Assembly (NCBI GenBank): GCA_002712005.1
Contig: PASP01000016.1
Coordinates: forward strand, 1 to 64,000
Length of the DNA stretch: 64,000 bases
Direction: 5' to 3'
Origin: Halobacteriovoraceae bacterium
GTDB taxonomy: Bacteria > Bdellovibrionota > Bacteriovoracia > Bacteriovoracales > Bacteriovoracaceae
Under the pieces are notes generated by a model. The model searched no databases and was not told the origin of the DNA. It saw only the letters and a list, made by a program, of their open reading frames with translations. A program made the position numbers and the translations under genes. Positions 51,041 to 59,200 of this stretch are shown here, piece after piece; positions within the stretch are counted from its first letter, which is position 1; every line of letters starts with the position of its first letter.

Positions 51041-52752
51041 CCTAAATTCGATAACTCTTCTAATCTCGCCTTAATCTGATCATCAGTAATCTTAGGAACG
51101 AGGGCCTCTACTTTTTCTTCTAACTTATGCCCATCCTTGAATAATTCATCAAGAATATCAAGTTCACCTTTATAGATTGACCTCTCTGCTTCAGGAGTCA
51201 CTCTCTTTTCAAAGTGACCTAGAATACTTGAAGACAACTCTGGTAGAAATGGTCTTAGCGCCACACCTAAGCAAAGAGCATAGAGTGCAGAATGGGCCAA
51301 TACGGTACCGGCTTTATCTTTATCTTCTTTAATTAAAGCCCATGGTGCTCTATCCGAAAAATAATTATTGGCCTTCTGTCCCAGAGACATAACTTGTTCC
51401 ATTCCCTTCTTAAATTGTTTCTGGTCTAAATAATCATTTATCTTTTGAATATCCTCAGAAATAGAAGTTGCTTCTTCGCTCCCTACGAAACCTTGATAAT
51501 AGGAGGCTGGCATCCCCTCTGGCCAATTCTTTTGGGTAAATTTCAAACAGCGATTTAGAAAATTTCCAATATTATTAGCCAGTTCATTATTTACTTTCGC
51601 TTGAAATTGCTCCCAGCTAAAACTTGAGTCAGTCGACTCTGGTAAAATTGAAAGTAAATAGTATCTCAGAGCATTTTGTCCGAATTCATCCATTGCTCCC
51701 AATGAATCAACATAATGTCCTGTAGACTTAGAAAATTGCTTACCTTCAAGATTTAAAAATTGATTCGCCGGAACATCATTACAGGCCTTCGCCATTCCTG
51801 AAGCAAGACTCATGGCCGGAAAAATAATGGTGTGAAAAATGATATTATCTTTTCCAATGAAGTTAACAAGTTCAACATCTTCGTTTTGCCACCAGTCCTT
51901 GCGGTAATCTTCTTGGGAGCCCTTTTGCTTTAAGGCTTCCTTAGTATTAGAAACATAGCCAATAGGAGCATCAAACCAAACATAGAGCTTCTTTCCCTCG
52001 GTACCAGGAAGGGGAACATCTATTCCCCAATCGAGATCACGAGTAATCGCCCTATCATGAAGACTTTCTTTTGTTAGAGAATCAACATATGGCCATACTG
52101 TTTTACGCCAATCCCCCTTCTTTTGTTCAAACCATTTACGGAACTCTCCGTGAAATTTGGACAGAAGAAGATAGTATTGAGTCACAGTAACTTCTTTAAT
52201 ATTTTGAGAACCACAGATTTTACAAACAGGATCCTTTAACTTTACTGAGTCAATTAATTCTCCACAGTTTGGACATTCATCACCACGGGCATTTTCATAA
52301 CCACATTCATAACAACCCCCTTCAACAAATCGATCAGGTAAATGATTTTCACAATCATTACAAAATAATTGCTGACCATCTTTAGTTCCTATAAGACCTT
52401 TCTCATTTAATTCATGAAACCACTGAACCACTTCCTCTTCATGATATTGAGCAGAGGTTTGTCCGAAGAAATCAAATTCAACTCCGTAACGAGAAAGAAC
52501 TTCTTTATGTTCTTCATGCCATTTATTTACGTAGCTTTGATAGTCTTCGCCAGCTTTCTTAGCATTGAGCATGATGGCCACACCGTGTTCATCGCTACCA
52601 CAAATAAAGAGGGTTTCATTTCCTTTCATTCTTTGGTGGCGATTATAAACATCCGCAGATAAATAAGCTCCGGCCAAGTGACCAAAGTGAATAGGCCCGT
52701 TAGCATAGGGCAAAGCGGAAGTGATCAGGTATTTCTTAGCCTGTTGACTCAT
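51037..52752 (-). CDS. metG: Methionyl-tRNA synthetase
   Basis: The 571-residue class I synthetase has YLITSALPYANGPIHFGHL (HIGH motif as HFGH), a zinc-knuckle insert (CNDCENH, CYECGYE, CPNCGEL, CKICGS), W-rich DAPIGYVSNTKE, and KQFSKSTG as the KMSKS loop. It charges tRNA-Met in the cytoplasm. It lacks the C-terminal dimerising tRNA-binding domain, as in many short MetRS. I chose ATG 52752 (AAAGGA 8 bases upstream) rather than TTG 52770. It converges with the unknown gene at 48695 with a 4-base overlap. Confidence 0.96.
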   Translation of the reverse strand: MSQQAKKYLITSALPYANGPIHFGHLAGAYLSADVYNRHQRMKGNETLFICGSDEHGVAIMLNAKKAGEDYQSYVNKWHEEHKEVLSRYGVEFDFFGQTSAQYHEEEVVQWFHELNEKGLIGTKDGQQLFCNDCENHLPDRFVEGGCYECGYENARGDECPNCGELIDSVKLKDPVCKICGSQNIKEVTVTQYYLLLSKFHGEFRKWFEQKKGDWRKTVWPYVDSLTKESLHDRAITRDLDWGIDVPLPGTEGKKLYVWFDAPIGYVSNTKEALKQKGSQEDYRKDWWQNEDVELVNFIGKDNIIFHTIIFPAMSLASGMAKACNDVPANQFLNLEGKQFSKSTGHYVDSLGAMDEFGQNALRYYLLSILPESTDSSFSWEQFQAKVNNELANNIGNFLNRCLKFTQKNWPEGMPASYYQGFVGSEEATSISEDIQKINDYLDQKQFKKGMEQVMSLGQKANNYFSDRAPWALIKEDKDKAGTVLAHSALYALCLGVALRPFLPELSSSILGHFEKRVTPEAERSIYKGELDILDELFKDGHKLEEKVEALVPKITDDQIKARLEELSNLG

Positions 52753-52841
52753 TGTGACAATCCTTTTCAAAAAACTCTTATTTTCTTGATCTATAAGCGC
52801 TTCACTATAGCAAAATCTCTAATCATTTGCTACTAAGACCC

Positions 52842-53639
52842 ATGGCATTTAATATACCTCCAAAAGCTTTTCTCTCTTTTTCTAAAAAACAAGTGGTCGA
52901 CACTTTATGGAGAATTGCCGGCCAAATTGAACAGTCCCTTGAGTCACAAACTAAAACTCAAAAAAATATCCAATCCCTAAATCTCTACCTCGATACATTG
53001 GCCAATCATATACAGCCTGAAGTGGCCAAATTATCTTTAGAGATAAAAGAGATGGCTCCATTTGATCAGCTTGAAAATCTACAAAAGACTTTGATGCTCT
53101 TAGAGCGCCTCAATCAGATGGATCTCAGAGATGATCAATTTCTTATTTCAACAGAAGATACTGAATACAAAAAAGTGAAAGTTTCCCAAGAGGTTCATAT
53201 CATTCTGGATAACTTGAGAAGCTCCTTCAATGTAGGATCTTTAATTCGATCTGCAGAAGCCCTTGGAGCGGTCAAGCTCCACCTATGTGGTTATACCGCT
53301 ACTCCAGACAATGCAAAGACGGCCAAATCTGCTCTTGGTGCTGACTTTTGGGTAGAGTGGACGTATTGGGAAAATACCCATGACTGTATTAAAAAGCTTA
53401 AGGAAGAGGGATTAACTCTCTATGCTTTTGAAACTGCAAAAGAAGCAATTACTCTTCATGAGATTGAGCCTCAATACCCATGTGCACTTCTGTTGGGCAA
53501 TGAAAGATATGGAGTCTCAGAGGGAACCCTTTCTTTGGTCGACCACCTCATTTCAATTCCTTTAAAAGGACGAAAAAACTCCCTCAATGTTGCCGTTTGT
53601 GGTGCCATTGGTATGCACCACTTCTTAGCTAAACTCTAA
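52842..53639 (+). CDS. TrmH/SpoU-family RNA 2'-O-ribose methyltransferase
   Basis: The 265-residue product has a helical N-terminal extension (about 110 residues) and a SPOUT domain with motif 1 LDNLRSSFNVGSLIRSAEALGA, here shown only in part as NLRSSFNVGSLIR, motif 2 LLLGNERYGVS and motif 3 IPLKGRKNSLNVAVCGAIG. Glu in GNERYG and the Ser-Leu-Asn-Val-Ala knot are the family signature. The substrate (tRNA or rRNA) is open. ATG 52842 is preferred over TTG 52827. It converges with the stress-protein gene, overlapping 4 bases. Confidence 0.88.
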   Translation: MAFNIPPKAFLSFSKKQVVDTLWRIAGQIEQSLESQTKTQKNIQSLNLYLDTLANHIQPEVAKLSLEIKEMAPFDQLENLQKTLMLLERLNQMDLRDDQFLISTEDTEYKKVKVSQEVHIILDNLRSSFNVGSLIRSAEALGAVKLHLCGYTATPDNAKTAKSALGADFWVEWTYWENTHDCIKKLKEEGLTLYAFETAKEAITLHEIEPQYPCALLLGNERYGVSEGTLSLVDHLISIPLKGRKNSLNVAVCGAIGMHHFLAKL

Positions 53640-54094
53640 TCAGGTCGAATCACCAAAACATCACAAGGAGCATGGGCCACTAAGTAAAAGGCCAAGCTGT
53701 GACTTGCAGCTGCTCCAAGATCATCTTCTCCACTAGAGGCCACGACACAAGAGTCCGCACCACTATCTTTTAAAAAGTTAATCGCAGATAGTTTTGTATC
53801 ACTATTGAGAATAATTTCTTTTTCTATTTTAGGACGTCGATCCGAGTCGATAAATTCTTCTTCAAATTTTGAAAATTGTTGATAGATATAATCCTCAACT
53901 TCTTGCTCATTCTTTATATCAATACTGGGTGGAAATTGTGCTTTCGACTTTTCATTAAGAATATGAACTAGCACAAAAGTTGAAGAATCGTTATAAAAGC
54001 CATCTTTAAGTAAATGCTCAAAAGTGTGTTGATGAACTTCTTCTGGGCCCATAAAGATAACTGTTTTGGCCCTTTTCATTTTCTTTTTTACCAT
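53636..54094 (-). CDS. Universal stress protein (UspA)-like protein
   Basis: The 152-residue product has a UspA-type fold: KTVIFMGPEEVHQHTFEHLL at the N-terminus, FVLVHILNE, and near the end INFLKDSGADSCVVASSGEDD followed by SHSLAFYLVAHAPCDVLVIRPD, the S..V....CdVlvv pattern. ATG 54094 has GGAGG 8 bases upstream. The longer reading from 54217 overlaps the ElbB gene end and looks untranslated. It is probably co-transcribed after elbB (82-base gap). Role is general stress tolerance; nothing specific shown. Confidence 0.75.
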   Translation of the reverse strand: MVKKKMKRAKTVIFMGPEEVHQHTFEHLLKDGFYNDSSTFVLVHILNEKSKAQFPPSIDIKNEQEVEDYIYQQFSKFEEEFIDSDRRPKIEKEIILNSDTKLSAINFLKDSGADSCVVASSGEDDLGAAASHSLAFYLVAHAPCDVLVIRPD

Positions 54095-54176
54095 GCGACC
54101 ATCCTCCATAAATTTTCTTTCTATAGAATAGCTTATTATGGAGGATGAAAGTTTGTAAGTTATGTGATTTTTTTGT

Positions 54177-54839
54177 TTATTTACGCATTTCCAATACCTT
54201 AGATATACATTTTTCAATTCCAGAAGCTACTCCTGAAATTGGAGCTCCATCATACATATAGGCAGGAGTGGAAATAATTTTGTGCTCTTCATCTACATGA
54301 ATTTCATCAACTTCACATGAGATATGCTTAGCCCCTAGAGCTTCTATCGCCTCGGCCGTGGATGAGTCATTTCCTATCGTTACTGAAATTCCATGCTTAC
54401 CTAAGGCTAAACATATTACAGCAGGAGCAATACAAATAGCGCCTATAGGTTTTCCTTCATTATAAAAGTCTTCAAGAATCGCCTGAAAGGTCGAATCAAT
54501 TTTTCCTTGAGGTCCATCAAAGGCGAGAGTGGAAAGATTCTTGGCCACCCCAAATCCACCTGGAATGACTAAAGCATCAAAGTTGGAAGAAGATAGTTCA
54601 GTAAGGGGTGAAATCTTCCCTCGAGCAATACGACCCGCTTCTTGTAAAATATTTCTTTCACCAGAAGCCTCCTCACCCTTACAGTGATTGATAACATGAT
54701 ACTGATTTCGATCAGGTGCAAAGATACTTACTTCACAGTTCAGTTTATCCAAGCTCAAAAGGCTTAGCACTGACTCTCTAATCTCTGCACCATCTAAATA
54801 ACCACATCCCGATAGAATGACTGCAACTTTGCTACTCAT
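54177..54839 (-). CDS. elbB: ElbB-type glyoxalase/isoprenoid-associated DJ-1-like protein
   Basis: The 220-residue DJ-1/PfpI-superfamily protein is close in length to E. coli ElbB. Motifs: VAVILSGCGYLDGAEIRES, FAPDRNQYHVINH, LVIPGGFGVAKNLS, and the nucleophile-elbow Cys in IGAICIAPAVICLALG. The E. coli enzyme is reported as a glyoxalase and was linked to early isoprenoid synthesis. The start ATG 54839 has AAGGAG 7 bases upstream and beats the in-frame ATG at 54857. It is followed by the usp-like gene. Confidence 0.92.
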   Translation of the reverse strand: MSSKVAVILSGCGYLDGAEIRESVLSLLSLDKLNCEVSIFAPDRNQYHVINHCKGEEASGERNILQEAGRIARGKISPLTELSSSNFDALVIPGGFGVAKNLSTLAFDGPQGKIDSTFQAILEDFYNEGKPIGAICIAPAVICLALGKHGISVTIGNDSSTAEAIEALGAKHISCEVDEIHVDEEHKIISTPAYMYDGAPISGVASGIEKCISKVLEMRK

Positions 54840-54908
54840 ATTCTTCTCCTTATCCATTATTCACTTCTACAGATTAGGGAATAAGAAGAATTTTCTCAAG
54901 CAAAGTTT

Positions 54909-55637
54909 CTAATACATAGGGACTTCAATCGCCAAAACTTCACTATCTTCTTCAAAGACAAGTTCAATTTTTGAAGTATCCCAAACTCCTAGAGCATCTT
55001 TACTCTGTAAGATTTCACTTTCTTCACCTGAATGATTCTTAAGAAAAAACTGACCAGAGAGATTCATTAAAAAGAGGCCGTGATTCTTTCTTGAGATTTC
55101 ATATTCAACAGTGGAGCTCTTTTCAAAGAGTCCTCTTTTCAAAAAGGCATCTTGATTTATCGTCAAAGAACCATGGCTGCCATCAGGTGAAATCATAGTC
55201 ACCCAGTCATTTCTATTGTCTTTGAGACTAAAGTTTTTTTGATCATATTTAGGGGAAATGCCTTTAACTTTAGGCAGGATCCATATTTGTAAGAAGTGGG
55301 CATTTTCACTATCTGAATTATTAAATTCACTATGTAAAACACCAGTTCCGGCACTCATAACTTGAATTTCCGAGCCTTTCACCACATAGGAATTATTCAT
55401 ATTATCTTTATGTCTGAGTTCCCCAGATATGGGCACAGAGATAATCTCCATATCTTGGTGGCCATGGGTACCAAAGCCTGAGCTAGGAGCAATGACATCG
55501 TCATTTAACACTCTTAAAGTACCAAACCCCATTCTATTGGGGTTAAAATAACCTGCGAAGCTAAAGGTATAAAAGCTCTGAAGCCATCCATGATGAGCAG
55601 AGCCTCGAGACTCAGCAGAATAAAATATTGATTGCAT
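54909..55637 (-). CDS. Pirin family protein (YhaK/YhhW-like)
   Basis: The 242-residue bicupin has the pirin N-terminal SRGSAHHGWLQSFYTFSFAGY and the metal site FGTHGHQDMEIIS plus GVLHSEFNNS (His, His, His, Glu). YhhW/YhaK relatives show quercetin 2,3-dioxygenase activity or respond to redox state. Shine-Dalgarno GGAGG 5 bases upstream. It lies 69 bases upstream of elbB on the same strand; both may counter reactive-carbonyl or oxidative stress, consistent with oxyR and dps nearby. Confidence 0.92.
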   Translation of the reverse strand: MQSIFYSAESRGSAHHGWLQSFYTFSFAGYFNPNRMGFGTLRVLNDDVIAPSSGFGTHGHQDMEIISVPISGELRHKDNMNNSYVVKGSEIQVMSAGTGVLHSEFNNSDSENAHFLQIWILPKVKGISPKYDQKNFSLKDNRNDWVTMISPDGSHGSLTINQDAFLKRGLFEKSSTVEYEISRKNHGLFLMNLSGQFFLKNHSGEESEILQSKDALGVWDTSKIELVFEEDSEVLAIEVPMY

Positions 55638-55836
55638 ATCGACCTCCGTAGTCTCATCTTAAGGGATAGAAGTATAAATAAAAATTTAATTATTCCTTAT
55701 GAGATGATAACTTTTCCTTATCAGGTTCAACATATTCCACAACGAATAATATGGAAATTTGTACCTCTGAGTAGGTTTATACTTTCAAATCCATTCTTCG
55801 CTTATAATAGCTAAATAACCCAAAACACGAAGAACC

Positions 55837-57612
55837 ATGTCCGAATTAAAGAATAAAATTACCCGTAAATACCTTATTGCCCTCATCATTGTTGGGCTAC
55901 TCGATACCGTGAGTTTCACCGCTCTACTCTTGGCCATAAATTTTAACAAAGATAATGCCTATTTAGTTAATATCTCTGGTAGACAAAGAATGCTGTCTCA
56001 GAGAATTACTCTCATTCTCAATCAAATTGAAAATTCTGATAAAGAAGACAATTCAAATCTCATAGAAGAAGCCCAAAATAATATCGATCTCTTTGAAAAT
56101 TCTCACGCGATACTCACCGGCCGCTCCACAGAGCAGTCTCCGCATATTTCCAAAGAGATCCTCTCCTTCTATTTTGATGAAAATGGCCTAGACAATGCCG
56201 TTAAATATTTCATCTCTCGGGCTCGACAAATTTTGCGAGAAAAAACACATCAACCTGAACATAGAATAGGGCTCGCTGAATTCTCCGAATTCACAAAAGG
56301 AGATCTTCTTAAGCGCCTAGATGATGCTGTTTTAAGGTTTGAAGAGAGATCCAATAATCTGAACCGACTACTTGTTTATATCGAAGTTTGTATATACTTT
56401 ATCTCTTTTATCAATCTTGGGTTTATTCTTAAACTTCTCTTTATACCTATGAGAAATGACATTTTAAAACGGGAAGAGGAGCTTGGTGAATTCATCCAAA
56501 AGTTAAAGCAAGAAGGAGAATATAAATCAATGTTCTTGGCCAATATGGGTCATGAGCTACGTACTCCCTTAAATGGAATTCTTGGGGTAACCGACTTAAT
56601 CCAAGATACTCAACTATCTAAAGAACAAATTAAGCTCACTCGTATTATTGAAGAGTCCGGCCACAACCTTCTACATATTGTAGACGACATCCTCGATCTT
56701 ACTAAACTAGAGATGGGACAAGTCAAATTGAATGAATCAGACTTCTTCCCTGAAGTCATCATCAGTCAACTTTCTCAAGTCTACAAATTAGAAGCAGCTA
56801 AAAAGAATCTCGATTTTGAATGGGAAAATATAAACCTCCCCCCTATTTTAATTGGTGATGAAATTAAGATTAAACAGGTCTTTAAAAACTTACTTAACAA
56901 TGCAATTAAATTCACTCGTAAAGGTGGTGTAAAAGTTGTAACCGAGTTTAATAAAACCACGAATGAATTTATTGCCAAGATTCACGACACTGGTATTGGT
57001 ATCGAGCATGAAAAACTTGAACTCATTTTTGATCCCTTCAAACAAGCAGACTCCTCAACCACAAGATTATTTGGAGGAACAGGACTTGGCCTATCCATTA
57101 GTAAACAAATTGTTACGGCCATGAGAGGAAGCCTCACGGTGGCTTCTCAGCCAGAGGTGGGTACGACCTTTACCTTCACCATTCCTCTGCGAACCAATCA
57201 TTCTGCGCAATCCTTCCCTGTTGAAGAGGAAAATGAAAATCAAGTTCTCCTTGAAGGGGATATACTTCTCATCGATCCAAATGAGATTAGTCAGAATCAC
57301 TTAACTCGAATTATAACCAGACAGGGTCCCTTAGTTGAAAGTGCTCTATCCTTAAAAGTAGCCAATCGACTTCTCTCAACTCGTGTTTATCAAATTGTAT
57401 TTATAAGTGTCTCCGAGAACCACGATGAAATTAGTGACTCACTTCATGGCTTCTTAGAGCAAATTCCACAAAGTACAAAGGTCTACCTCATGGCGACCAC
57501 ATCAGATCTCAATCTAGCAGAGAAGGTCAAAAATAGAATTGAAGATATTCTCGTCATTCCAATTCAGAAAAAGAAAATGATTAAATTATTGGAAAAGAAT
57601 TTATTAAGTTAG
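55837..57612 (+). CDS. Membrane histidine kinase with PilJ-type sensor and degenerate receiver
   Basis: The 591-residue product has two membrane helices flanking a periplasmic PilJ-type sensor helix bundle (NISGRQRMLSQRITLI). HisKA follows with the phospho-His in FLANMGHELRTPLNGILG (about residue 239), then HATPase with NLLNNAIKFTRKG, DTGIGIEHE and GGTGLGLSISKQIV. The last ~120 residues fold like a receiver (DILLIDPNEISQNHL, YQIVFISVSENHDE), but the phospho-acceptor Asp is Ser and the late Lys is Ile. So the receiver is a pseudo-domain. No response-regulator gene is adjacent. Confidence 0.88.
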   Translation: MSELKNKITRKYLIALIIVGLLDTVSFTALLLAINFNKDNAYLVNISGRQRMLSQRITLILNQIENSDKEDNSNLIEEAQNNIDLFENSHAILTGRSTEQSPHISKEILSFYFDENGLDNAVKYFISRARQILREKTHQPEHRIGLAEFSEFTKGDLLKRLDDAVLRFEERSNNLNRLLVYIEVCIYFISFINLGFILKLLFIPMRNDILKREEELGEFIQKLKQEGEYKSMFLANMGHELRTPLNGILGVTDLIQDTQLSKEQIKLTRIIEESGHNLLHIVDDILDLTKLEMGQVKLNESDFFPEVIISQLSQVYKLEAAKKNLDFEWENINLPPILIGDEIKIKQVFKNLLNNAIKFTRKGGVKVVTEFNKTTNEFIAKIHDTGIGIEHEKLELIFDPFKQADSSTTRLFGGTGLGLSISKQIVTAMRGSLTVASQPEVGTTFTFTIPLRTNHSAQSFPVEEENENQVLLEGDILLIDPNEISQNHLTRIITRQGPLVESALSLKVANRLLSTRVYQIVFISVSENHDEISDSLHGFLEQIPQSTKVYLMATTSDLNLAEKVKNRIEDILVIPIQKKKMIKLLEKNLLS

Positions 57613-58554
57613 ACCTATAAGTTCAATATCTTTACGCTTTAATGATCGAATCTGTTTAGGTAAAGAATCTAAAATAATTTTTTCCATTGATGAAATGATA
57701 CTTTCTTTTAAAAAGAAACGGCTATGAACCAAACTCACCTCTCTTGTGGGAGCTGGTTTTTTAAACTTACGAACATGTTCTTCTTTTTCAGTATCATCAA
57801 GTTCAAGAACAGCAAGCTCTGGTAAAAGTGTATATCCATCAGATCGTTTAACCAGATGTTTTAATGTTTCTAAGTTCCCACTAGAAAACTCTACATTTTG
57901 GAGAACCTTATTCTTATGTTCGAGAGAACACACTTTGAGAACTTGATCTCTAAAACAATGCCCCTCTTCAAGGAGCCAAAGATCACTACTCAAAAGATCC
58001 TTCTCTGTTAAAGATTTCTTTTTAAGCAGTTCATGTCCACAGGATGCGTAGGAATAAAAGGGCTCAAAAAAGAGATGACGTTCAATAATCCGCTCATCTC
58101 CCAAAGGAGTAACTAATATACCGGCATCGATATCATCATTGGCCAGAAGCTTGATGATATCGTCTGTTTTATATTCACTTATTTTTAAATAGACTTTAGG
58201 ATACTGTTTTGAAAACTCAGCGACAAAAAGTGGTATCAAGTAGGGAGCGAGAGTCGGAATCACCGCAAGGTGAAACTCTCCCCTTGGCTCATGACCTGTT
58301 CCATCTGCTATAGACTCAAGCTTCGAATGCTCTCTCACAATAATTTTCGCTTGAGAGATAATATCTTTACCAGCTTCCGTGACTAGAATAGGTTTCTTGG
58401 AGCGGTCAAAGATTACCACTCCAAGTTCTTCTTCAAGCTTTTGAACTTGGGAAGAAAGAGAAGGCTGACTAACATGACAAGCTTGCGCGGCCCTACCAAA
58501 ATGACGTTCTCTATCTACTGCGAGCACATATTCTAACTGAGTGATGGTAGACAT
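57604..58554 (-). CDS. oxyR: Hydrogen-peroxide-sensing LysR-type regulator OxyR
   Basis: The 316-residue product has an N-terminal LysR winged helix (ITQLEYVLAVDRERHFGRAAQ, SQPSLSSQVQKLEEELG). The regulatory domain has the redox cysteines at 200 (EEGHCFRDQ) and 209 (LKVCSLE), nine residues apart exactly as in E. coli OxyR. Peroxide makes this pair a disulfide and switches on antioxidant genes. It lies 28 bases downstream of dps on the same strand, so the two are likely co-transcribed, which couples the sensor with a key target. Confidence 0.93.
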   Translation of the reverse strand: MSTITQLEYVLAVDRERHFGRAAQACHVSQPSLSSQVQKLEEELGVVIFDRSKKPILVTEAGKDIISQAKIIVREHSKLESIADGTGHEPRGEFHLAVIPTLAPYLIPLFVAEFSKQYPKVYLKISEYKTDDIIKLLANDDIDAGILVTPLGDERIIERHLFFEPFYSYASCGHELLKKKSLTEKDLLSSDLWLLEEGHCFRDQVLKVCSLEHKNKVLQNVEFSSGNLETLKHLVKRSDGYTLLPELAVLELDDTEKEEHVRKFKKPAPTREVSLVHSRFFLKESIISSMEKIILDSLPKQIRSLKRKDIELIGLT

Positions 58555-58582
58555 ATCTTTCTTTCCCCAAAATTCCTAGAGA

Positions 58583-59053
58583 TTAACCTAGAAGACTCTT
58601 AAGCATCCAAGCTGTTTTTTCATGATACTCAATTCTTGCTCCTAAAAGGCTATTTGTCCCTTCATCATTTGCATCTTCAAGAAGAGGAAGCATATCTTTT
58701 GCTGTTCTTACCACTTGCTCATGGTCAGCAAGAAGATTCTTGATCATATCTTGGGCATCTGTATCCATTGTTGCATCTTCTTTTACTTGGCTTAGCTCAG
58801 AGAACTCTTTATATGAACCTGGAGACTTAACCCCCATAACACGAATTCTTTCTGCAATTTCATCTACCGCAAGGGCCAAAGCTGTATAGTGCTCTTCAAA
58901 CATTACATGAAGAGTTTGAAACATTGGACCTGTAACATTCCAATGATACTTATGAGTTTTTAAATAAAGAGTATATGTTTCGGCTAAAAGCTGTGAGAGG
59001 CCTTTAGAAATATCGACTCTTTTGTCTTCATTAATTCCAATATTCAATGCCAT
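58583..59053 (-). CDS. dps: Dps ferritin-like DNA-protection protein
   Basis: The 156-residue four-helix protein has the Dps ferroxidase signature spread over THKYHWNVTGPMFQTLHVMF and EEHYTALALAVDEIAERIRV (His, then Asp/Glu across the dimer interface). It takes up iron using hydrogen peroxide and shields DNA. It is followed by oxyR (28 bases). The ribosome site is GAGGAG. Upstream lie a GC hairpin and an OxyR-like half site. Confidence 0.95.
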   Translation of the reverse strand: MALNIGINEDKRVDISKGLSQLLAETYTLYLKTHKYHWNVTGPMFQTLHVMFEEHYTALALAVDEIAERIRVMGVKSPGSYKEFSELSQVKEDATMDTDAQDMIKNLLADHEQVVRTAKDMLPLLEDANDEGTNSLLGARIEYHEKTAWMLKSLLG

Positions 59054-59118
59054 GCTACTACTCCTCGTAATAAGTTTTAGGATTATTAAATATAATAAAT
59101 TTGTAACATGAAAGATCT

Positions 59119-59141
59119 AGGGGGAACAAGATATTCCCCCT
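59119..59141 (-). terminator. GC-rich hairpin between the helicase gene and dps
   Basis: agggggaa / ttccccct form a perfect 8-bp stem with a 7-base loop. No T-run follows on the minus strand, so it may be a weak or rho-assisted terminator of the helicase mRNA, or a stabilising 3' end. Confidence 0.5.
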
Positions 59142-59149
59142 ATACATAG

Positions 59150-59164
59150 ATAGGATAAAACTAT
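59150..59164. promoter_or_regulatory. OxyR-like half site upstream of dps
   Basis: atag-gataaaa-ctat matches the ATAG-N7-CTAT half of the classic OxyR recognition element. It lies about 100 bases upstream of the dps start. The second half site with N7 spacing is not intact. OxyR control is biologically plausible; direct binding is inferred. Confidence 0.4.
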
Positions 59165-59200
59165 TATATGCTAGACATCAAATAGTTATACTTGATTAGA

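Noticed and set aside
54095-54217. N-terminal extension of the stress-protein gene (longer start at 54217)
   Set aside because: It overlaps the end of elbB, reads unlike protein, and a GGAGG-supported ATG exists at 54094.
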